Shown here: positions 15,053 to 17,961 of the stretch, in pieces
How the letters are laid out: the number at the start of each line of letters is the position of its first letter
How positions within the stretch are numbered: the first letter of the stretch is position 1
Assembly: GCF_003436425.1 (NCBI RefSeq)
Contig: NZ_QSPK01000048.1
Span: forward strand, 1-17,961
Source of the DNA: Eubacterium sp. TM05-53
GTDB taxonomy: Bacteria > Bacillota_I > Bacilli_A > Erysipelotrichales > Erysipelotrichaceae
Reading direction: 5' to 3'
DNA: 17,961 nucleotides
Made by a program: the position numbers and the translations under genes
The notes under the pieces: generated by a model
The model's input: only the letters and a program-made list of their open reading frames with translations
Database searches by the model: none
Told to the model about the DNA's origin: nothing

Positions 15053-15226
15053 ATGAGAGATGTTTATGATGTTGCTAAATACTTTATTAAAAATGATGCA
15101 GATTCTTTTCTAAATACATATGAAGGAAATATGAAGCTTCAAAGCTTGCTTGCATTTGCTAATATGATCAATGTTACAAAGAATGGACATGTCCAAAATG
15201 TCATTCAAATCATAACAGAGATGTAA
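15053..15226 (+). pseudogene. Truncated Panacea/DUF4065-like antitoxin
   Basis: A 57-codon frame beginning MRDVYDVAKYFIKNDADSF and containing MKLQSLLAFANMINVTKNG. This is the N-terminal signature of Panacea (DUF4065, SocA-like) antitoxin domains: the DV--VAKYFI helix and the MKLQKLLYFA-like helix. Full proteins are about 150 aa. Homology stops near 15180, where tnpB-derived sequence begins in another frame, and the frame ends 14 codons later. AGGA lies 8 nt before the start. The toxin partner is not seen next to it. Panacea proteins neutralise many different toxins; this copy is almost certainly non-functional. Confidence 0.65.
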
Positions 15227-15270
15227 ATACATCCATCAATATATTGATGCAAGGCATTTTAGCAAATTAA
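15184..15270 (+). pseudogene. TnpB C-terminal remnant (IS200/IS605 or IS607 type)
   Basis: The last 28 codons of a transposon-associated nuclease: WTCPKCHSNHNRDVNTSINI followed by LMQGILAN and a stop. CPKC is one half of the zinc ribbon, and NRDVNTSINI contains the conserved D of the RuvC III motif (usually DRDVNAS-NI). The rest of tnpB, and any tnpA, is absent. The remnant is joined out of frame to the Panacea fragment near AATGG at 15182-15186, which marks a deletion junction. Confidence 0.8.
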
Positions 15271-15377
15271 ATATAAATAAAAAAGAACCGCAGGAACTGC
15301 GGGGATAGCTTGGTAAGAAAGGTTTCAAAAGAAGCCTGTTCCCAAGAAACTCGTCACTTCAGTGATGAAAGGTTCAA
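15271..15377 (+). ncRNA. Orphan omegaRNA-like scaffold and transposon right end
   Basis: Directly behind the tnpB stop lie three hairpins. CCGCAG-GAA-CTGCGG is at 15288-15302. A nested stem has CTTGG (15309-15313) with CCAAG (15342-15346), enclosing AGGTTTC (15320-15326) with GAAGCCT (15331-15337). TCGTCACT-TC-AGTGATGA is at 15351-15368. The sequence then reads AAGGTTCAA. TnpB guide RNAs are made from exactly this region, overlapping the gene end and running into the right end, with the guide taken from flanking DNA. The structure looks intact although its nuclease gene is gone. The exact right boundary (about 15377) is estimated. Confidence 0.65.
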
Positions 15378-15378
15378 A

Positions 15379-15407
15379 AAAAGTAAAGAAATCTGTAAAA
15401 ACAGATT
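15379..15407 (-). terminator. Terminator of the toxin-antitoxin operon
   Basis: AATCTGT (15390-15396) pairs with ACAGATT (15401-15407) around AAAA. On the minus strand the hairpin lies 3 nt after the toxin stop codon and is followed by TTCTTTAC and a run of T that reaches the transposon end. A plausible intrinsic terminator. Confidence 0.6.
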
Positions 15408-15409
15408 CC

Positions 15410-15742
15410 TTAAACCAGGGAAAATCCTTGTCGAAGAATGGAATACCAGTTTCTTTTCTTGTAGAGAAAACGGACTACAATAACGGTCTGCTTTTCTTCA
15501 TTAATAGTATAAAAGGCAAGGTAATTATTGATTATTACAAAACGAATTTCCCAACTGGCTAAAACTGGATCATCGACAATATGGAACTTTTGAGGAAAAT
15601 TTGATAATGTTCCTATCTGCTTTGTGACAGCATCTAACAGATTGTCAGCAGCTTGAGGATTTTTGAGTACAAATTCGATGTAATCCACAGCACGCATAAT
15701 ATCATGCTCTGCGGTGGATGTGATATGAAGCTGATAACTCAT
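15410..15742 (-). CDS. ParE/RelE-family toxin
   Basis: Toxin of 110 aa from a type II toxin-antitoxin pair. The ParE/RelE fold is seen in the N-terminal strand SYQLHITSTAEHDIMRAVDY, a helical hairpin (IEFVLKNPQAADNLLDAVTK), then the strands WEIRFVIINNYLAFYTIN and TVIVVRFLYKKRNWYSIL, which hold the basic and aromatic residues of this fold. The C-terminal RNWYSILRQ is typical of the ParE-like subgroup found in gut Bacillota. The start overlaps the antitoxin stop by 4 bp (ATGA), so the two are translationally coupled. Whether it cuts ribosome-bound mRNA (RelE) or poisons gyrase (ParE) cannot be told. The length is normal and the gene looks intact. Confidence 0.88.
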   Translation of the reverse strand: MSYQLHITSTAEHDIMRAVDYIEFVLKNPQAADNLLDAVTKQIGTLSNFPQKFHIVDDPVLASWEIRFVIINNYLAFYTINEEKQTVIVVRFLYKKRNWYSILRQGFSLV

Positions 15743-16002
15743 CGTGTGCGGCGACTCCTGATATCTGCCATAGCTTTAGAGAAAGGTTGGGTATTACCTG
15801 ATGCAACATCATCTATTCCTTCCTTAATTTGACTGTATAGTTCAAAGCGGCTGGTAAGATCTTCGTAGGCTTCAATACTCATAACTGCAAGGTCGCCTTT
15901 TCCATTTTTTGTAATAAAAACCGGTTCTGGATAATTATGACAAAATGTAGAAATTTCATTGTAATTGTTCCTTAAATCAGCACTTGATTTGATTTTCGGC
16001 AT
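15739..16002 (-). CDS. Phd/YefM-family antitoxin
   Basis: Antitoxin of 87 aa that binds the toxin encoded downstream and represses the operon. The N-terminal DNA-binding part reads MPKIKSSADLRNNYNEIS, followed by PVFITKNGKGDLAVMSIEAY, the Phd/YefM hallmark. The C-terminal half (YEDLTSRFELYSQIKEGIDD onward) is the helical toxin-wrapping tail. AGGAGGT lies 8-9 nt before the start. The promoter carries a perfect palindrome across its -10 box, which fits autorepression. The length is normal. Confidence 0.9.
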   Translation of the reverse strand: MPKIKSSADLRNNYNEISTFCHNYPEPVFITKNGKGDLAVMSIEAYEDLTSRFELYSQIKEGIDDVASGNTQPFSKAMADIRSRRTR

Positions 16003-16017
16003 AAAAGCACCTCCTTA

Positions 16018-16057
16018 TTCATAACAAAATTATACACATATTTTGTTATGAACTCAA
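16018..16057 (-). promoter_or_regulatory. Promoter and palindromic operator of the toxin-antitoxin operon
   Basis: On the minus strand the -35 TTGAGT (16052-16057), a 17-bp spacer and the -10 TATAAT (16029-16034) preceded by TGTG are near consensus. TTCATAACAAAAT (16018-16030) and ATTTTGTTATGAA (16040-16052) are perfect 13-bp arms around 9 bp, covering the -10 and reaching the -35. Antitoxin binding here would block RNA polymerase. Confidence 0.85.
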
Positions 16058-16282
16058 TGGAGTTACTAAAAGTGTTGGCACAATTAAACCTTAGTATGTC
16101 AATGAAAATGACCTTTCTTTAAGGAAAGGAAGTGTCTAGTTTACAAAATTTAAAATTAATACAGATTGACAGACAACTGAATAGCTGAGCTTTGTTGATG
16201 AACGGCACATATAACACAAAGCTAAATTAATGAAAACTTCCAATAAAAATAGTGCCTAAGAAACTGAAAGGTGGTCTATCTC

Positions 16283-16501
16283 ATGCTTGAAAAAAAGGAA
16301 TTAACATTTGTGGTATTTATTCTTCATGCACTTGGCCAACATTGGAATATGACAACGCTTGAAGTGTATGACATATTGAATTCAACTGGAATATTAGATG
16401 ATTACATTATTAAATGCTACGATGTTTTGCATACGTTAGGAAAAGAATATTTGGTTGAAGATATTACAGAGTTTGTTAGAGAAAAGGGAATAGACGTGTA
16501 G
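16283..16501 (+). CDS. DUF3791-family small protein
   Basis: A protein of 72 aa. The sequence ELTFVVFILHALGQHWNM, EVYDILNSTGILDDYIIKCY and DVLHTLGKEYLVEDITEFV follows the DUF3791 pattern (a YDVLHT-G-E-iv-DI core) and is all helical. Genes of this family commonly neighbour DUF3990 or other toxin-like genes and are thought to belong to toxin-antitoxin or effector-immunity units; no such partner is adjacent here, so it may be an orphan. The start at 16283 has AAAGGTGG 8 nt upstream; an in-frame GTG at 16271 overlaps that site. A hairpin terminator follows 4 nt after the stop. Confidence 0.75.
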   Translation: MLEKKELTFVVFILHALGQHWNMTTLEVYDILNSTGILDDYIIKCYDVLHTLGKEYLVEDITEFVREKGIDV

Positions 16502-16505
16502 TTGT

Positions 16506-16533
16506 AACATAAAATGAGTTTTGTGTTCATTTT
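16506..16533 (+). terminator. Terminator between convergent genes
   Basis: AACATAAAA (16506-16514) pairs with TTTTGTGTT (16519-16527) over 9 bp with one G-U around TGAG, followed by CATTTTT. It ends the DUF3791 transcript and lies 8 bp before the stop of the convergent minus-strand gene. Confidence 0.75.
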
Positions 16534-16540
16534 TAACTGT

Positions 16541-16999
16541 TTAATCAAAATTGTATCCACCACGAAAATTATAATAAACACTAGTCTTTTCTAATATTCC
16601 ATATGGATCATCAATGATTTTAAATACATCATTAGGATAGAAGTAGCAACTATAAGAATCATCCATGACTAAAAGAAGTCCATTTTTATCTCTACCAATT
16701 ACTTTATATTCTTTTCCAAATGTGATTCCACAAATTAAATGATCATATTTATGTGTTATACATTGGACAGTGGCTTCATAATTGTTTAGAAGATTGCCTT
16801 CATCACTTATAATTTCGAAATCTTCTAAATGATTAAAATCGGTAATCGTACTATCATTACCTCTTACATGTAGGCTAGTACGTTCGCCTTCCCAATATTC
16901 GATAAAGTAGGCTTCATACAGTTTGCCTTTAGTAAATTTGCAACTTGATTTTGCGTTGTATCTTACAACGGCTGGTTTATTAAAGTTTATTTTGTTCAT
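16541..16999 (-). CDS. Two-repeat protein of unknown function
   Basis: A soluble 152-aa protein that I do not recognise. It contains two related units of about 55-60 residues. Unit 1 (10-66) has AVVRYN, then KFTKGKLYEAYFIEYW and a tail DFNHLEDFEII. Unit 2 (76-131) has ATVQCI, then GITFGKEYKVIGRD, LLLVMDDSYSCYFYP and NDVFKIIDD. The F-x-x-G-K-x-Y turn and a beta-rich pattern suggest small SH3-like barrels. The C-terminus is rich in Tyr and Gly. There is no signal peptide or membrane segment. A consensus promoter lies 13 bp before the start and only a weak AAAGAT ribosome site is present, so the leader is very short. It may be an immunity or phage-related accessory protein, but this is only a guess from context. 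Confidence 0.65.
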   Translation of the reverse strand: MNKINFNKPAVVRYNAKSSCKFTKGKLYEAYFIEYWEGERTSLHVRGNDSTITDFNHLEDFEIISDEGNLLNNYEATVQCITHKYDHLICGITFGKEYKVIGRDKNGLLLVMDDSYSCYFYPNDVFKIIDDPYGILEKTSVYYNFRGGYNFD

Positions 17000-17011
17000 A
17001 TCTTTAAATGT

Positions 17012-17040
17012 ATTATAAGGTCGATTGTATTACAATACAA
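17012..17040 (-). promoter_or_regulatory. Promoter with palindrome over the -35
   Basis: The minus-strand -35 TTGTAT (17035-17040), a 17-bp spacer and the -10 TATAAT (17012-17017) drive the two-repeat protein. TTGTATT (17025-17031) and AATACAA (17034-17040) form a 7-bp palindrome covering the -35 and half of the spacer, a possible operator. Confidence 0.65.
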
Positions 17041-17165
17041 ATCAAGTTTGTATTTTCAGAGTGTTTATTGTTATGTTATTTGGTAGAAAAGAAATTTAGG
17101 ATTGATTTAATTCAGCTCTTGTTAGAAACTTAGTATACTTGATTGGTAAAAATGAGGTGTTAAAC

Positions 17166-17441
17166 TTGAATTTGATTCGTATTATACTTGTACTTTTAGT
17201 GAGTGTTGGAATTCCTTGTACATTCTCCAAAACAAGAAAGCTGCAACGACTTTCTCTTGGCTTAATTACATTGGCACTCCTAATTCAAACGGTACAGTTT
17301 GCTTTGCAGCATAATTTGGAAGAAACCGCATTAACAGGTGTTTTGGCAATTCTCTACTATTTTGTATATATTCGTACATCTAAGACTACTTTAAGATCGG
17401 ACTTAGATGATATTGAGCAAGATGTTTCTTTTAAGGATTGA
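17166..17441 (+). CDS. Small membrane protein, function unknown
   Basis: A protein of 91 aa with three hydrophobic segments: NLIRIILVLLVSVGIPC near the N-terminus, LSLGLITLALLIQTVQFAL, and ALTGVLAILYYFVYI. They are separated by a basic loop (SKTRKLQR) and an acidic loop, and the chain ends in a charged tail (RSDLDDIEQDVSFKD), probably cytosolic. No family is recognised. The start at TTG 17166 has TGAGGTG 7-8 nt upstream; an earlier in-frame TTG at 17139 overlaps the likely -10 box TATACT (17134-17139). A terminator follows about 60 bp after the stop. Confidence 0.6.
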   Translation: MNLIRIILVLLVSVGIPCTFSKTRKLQRLSLGLITLALLIQTVQFALQHNLEETALTGVLAILYYFVYIRTSKTTLRSDLDDIEQDVSFKD

Positions 17442-17499
17442 CTGTTTAGCGGATTGAAGTGTAAACTAGCATTAGGAACAAAAGCTAAGAAGCTTTTAG

Positions 17500-17541
17500 C
17501 GAGGTATAATATGCACATATGCAGGTTATGCCTCGATTTTT
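17500..17541 (+). terminator. Terminator after the small membrane protein gene
   Basis: CGAGGTATAA (17500-17509) pairs with TTATGCCTCG (17526-17535) over 10 bp with one G-U, followed by ATTTTT. A second hairpin, AAAAGCT/AGCTTTT (17480-17497), lies just before it. Confidence 0.8.
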
Positions 17542-17561
17542 GATTTTGAGAATCTGAAAAT

Positions 17562-17592
17562 AAAAAAACCAGCCTCTGCGTACAGAAACTGG
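17562..17592 (-). terminator. Minus-strand terminator behind the transposase remnant
   Basis: On the minus strand CCAGTTTCTG and CAGAGGCTGG pair over 10 bp with two G-U around a TACG tetraloop (a stable UNCG type), followed by seven T. It ends transcription coming from the transposase gene at the right edge. Confidence 0.85.
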
Positions 17593-17718
17593 GCGTGCGC
17601 TTCTTGCACCACCTTCGTCTTAATTATGCAATTCACTATATATTCTTCGAATCAATTGTGTTAATAATAGGCTTAACTAGCAATTTGGTGACTTTGCTAT
17701 AATTCTGCGTTTTATCAC

Positions 17719-17961
17719 TTATGCGAACAACCATTCATTCTTCAAATCCTTTAAGCGAGTGATCTTATAGATGTTTTTCAATCTAAGTAGTACGTACTGT
17801 AGCTTTTCTGTATTATCCATTCCTTGGGTTTCTCTTTGCATGACAAAAAGAGCGTTGTACCGATTTATATATTTTGATGCTACCCCTTTATATTTTTGCA
17901 ACCTTTCTTCAATCAATTTGTGGAAACTGTTCACTGTATTTAAATGATTGAATTTATCATA
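17719..17961 (-). CDS. IS1595/ISXO2-type transposase, C-terminal part
   Basis: The last 80 residues of a transposase whose 5' part lies beyond the right edge. The frame is open to base 17961 and reads YDKFNHLNTVNSFHKLIEER, then YKGVASKYINRYNALFVMQR. The H-N-NTVNSFH---K block and the G(V/T)A-KYINRYNALF block are the conserved end of IS1595-family DDE transposases, including the catalytic-region Asn/His. The final ~30 residues are less conserved. A terminator follows about 130 bp later. The missing 5' part is simply outside the window; whether the gene is intact cannot be judged. No terminal repeat of the element was identified between the stop and 17592. Confidence 0.75.
   Translation of the reverse strand, partial: YDKFNHLNTVNSFHKLIEERLQKYKGVASKYINRYNALFVMQRETQGMDNTEKLQYVLLRLKNIYKITRLKDLKNEWLFA

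Noticed and set aside
15362..15562. Plus-strand frame of 66 codons (MMKGSKKVKKSVKTD...)
   Set aside because: It starts inside the omegaRNA terminal hairpin, runs across the terminator and lies antisense to the toxin gene. It has no ribosome-binding site. It is a shadow frame.
16188..16223. AGCTTTGT...ACAAAGCT inverted repeat and a lone TTGACA (16165-16170) before the DUF3791 gene
   Set aside because: The loop is long (20 nt), no T-run or phased -10 box follows, and an 8-bp repeat is expected by chance in such AT-rich DNA. I see no firm regulatory signal for this 280-bp gap besides the toxin-antitoxin promoter.
1..17961. CRISPR array, tRNA or rRNA genes, retron
   Set aside because: No regularly spaced repeats, no tRNA cloverleaf or rRNA signature, and no reverse transcriptase were seen on either strand.

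Overview
The window looks like a low-GC Bacillota chromosome. Ribosome-binding sites are strong AGGAGG types, promoters carry extended -10 TGn motifs, and valS is preceded by a tRNA-responsive T-box leader. Class Erysipelotrichia is a guess from the general look of the proteins and could not be tested here. The core gene valS uses visibly more GC-rich codons than the AT-rich accessory genes after it.

Layout. 1-1695: an ISL3-family transposase gene on the minus strand, with unresolved element limits. 1696-4227: a probably complete IS21-family element (istA, istB, repeated left-end sites, TG...CA ends). 4228-4461: a small coiled-coil gene on the minus strand. 4531-7449: the valS unit (promoter, T-box, terminator, 870-aa ValRS, terminator). 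7469-15000: a defence island. It holds an AAA ATPase plus subtilase pair matching IetAS; a three-gene operon with a class III nucleotide cyclase, an E2-like (UBC-fold) candidate and a Pycsar-type membrane effector; a small promoter/hairpin/terminator unit; and a DprA-like Rossmann protein. 15005-15380: a truncated Panacea-like antitoxin gene fused to the last codons of an IS200/IS605-type tnpB, with an omegaRNA-like right end still folded behind it. 15383-16057: a Phd/YefM-ParE/RelE toxin-antitoxin operon on the minus strand. 16283-17541: a DUF3791 gene, an unrecognised two-repeat protein and a small membrane protein. 17562-17961: the C-terminal part of an IS1595/ISXO2-type transposase that runs off the right edge.

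How the parts work together. The island stacks nucleotide-signalling immunity, an ATPase/protease defence pair, and toxin-antitoxin and transposon remnants just behind a housekeeping tRNA-synthetase gene, between several insertion sequences. The most interesting unit is the cyclase operon at 11025-13453. Its cyclase is a tandem fusion: the first domain has lost both metal-binding aspartates but keeps the transition-state Asn, and the second keeps both aspartates but has lost the Asn. It should therefore build one composite active site. It is followed by an E2-like protein not usually described for Pycsar, and by a transmembrane effector. Function is inferred from motifs only; no database search could be run.
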